Below, one piece after another: positions 14,044 to 14,068 of a stretch of DNA of 14,068 nucleotides. Source of the DNA: SIG440 sp045645905 (lineage in GTDB: Bacteria > Bacillota > Clostridia > Monoglobales > Monoglobaceae). Position numbers and translations under genes: made by a program. Location: contig JAZRJT010000081.1 of the NCBI GenBank assembly GCA_045645905.1, positions 1-14,068 of the forward strand. Reading direction: 5' to 3'. The notes under the pieces are model-generated. The model saw only the letters and a list, made by a program, of their open reading frames with translations, searched no databases and was not told the DNA's origin. The first letter of the stretch is position 1. Every line of letters starts with the position of its first letter.

Positions 14044-14068
14044 TTGAAAAACATAAATATTTAATAAA

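Overview
The window reads as a stretch of chromosome from an anaerobic Firmicute of the class Clostridia, probably an uncultured gut lineage. This is inferred from strong AGGAGG-type ribosome sites, frequent TTG and GTG starts, AT-leaning sequence and gene order; no rRNA or other marker is present to place it further. Every intact gene lies on the + strand and is tightly packed. No stretch over 300 bases lacks a gene.

Left edge (1-283). This part does not belong to the rest by composition. Bases 58 to about 279 encode, on the minus strand, an internal piece of an M3-family oligopeptidase (PepF type) that stops just before the zinc-binding HExxH motif. Bases 1-57 are unrelated to it and unassigned. 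The piece ends at or within the ribosome site of the next gene, so this is either a relic of recombination or an assembly chimera.

Polyamine uptake operon (284-4539). An XRE/cupin regulator is followed by potA (ATPase), potB (permease) and a fused potC-potD gene, in which the second permease carries the substrate-binding protein on its C-terminus behind a seventh membrane helix. Together they should form a complete spermidine/putrescine-type ABC importer with its own regulator.

Spacer (4540-4673). A 107-base element with 15-16 base terminal inverted repeats and an imperfect hairpin core starts at the base after the potCD stop codon. It looks like a small non-coding repeat (MITE- or REP-like).

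Housekeeping block (4674-8774). pth (peptidyl-tRNA hydrolase) and mfd (transcription-repair coupling factor) are adjacent, as in many Firmicutes.

Envelope block (8834-13302). After a likely promoter that overlaps the mfd stop codon come a membrane-anchored parvulin foldase, a small membrane FHA-domain protein, a SEDS-family glycan polymerase and a class B penicillin-binding protein. The last three overlap one another and recall the actinobacterial fhaB-rodA-pbpA order, but without the phosphatase and kinases. They likely form a SEDS-PBP peptidoglycan synthase with an FHA partner. truA (tRNA pseudouridine synthase) follows with no gap (13303-14043). The last 25 bases hold nothing I can identify.

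I found no CRISPR array, intact mobile element, rRNA or tRNA. Most of the window is conserved core genome. The parts most worth a second look are the 107-base element, the left-edge junction, the PotCD fusion with its altered ligand site, and the kinase-less FHA-SEDS-PBP cassette.
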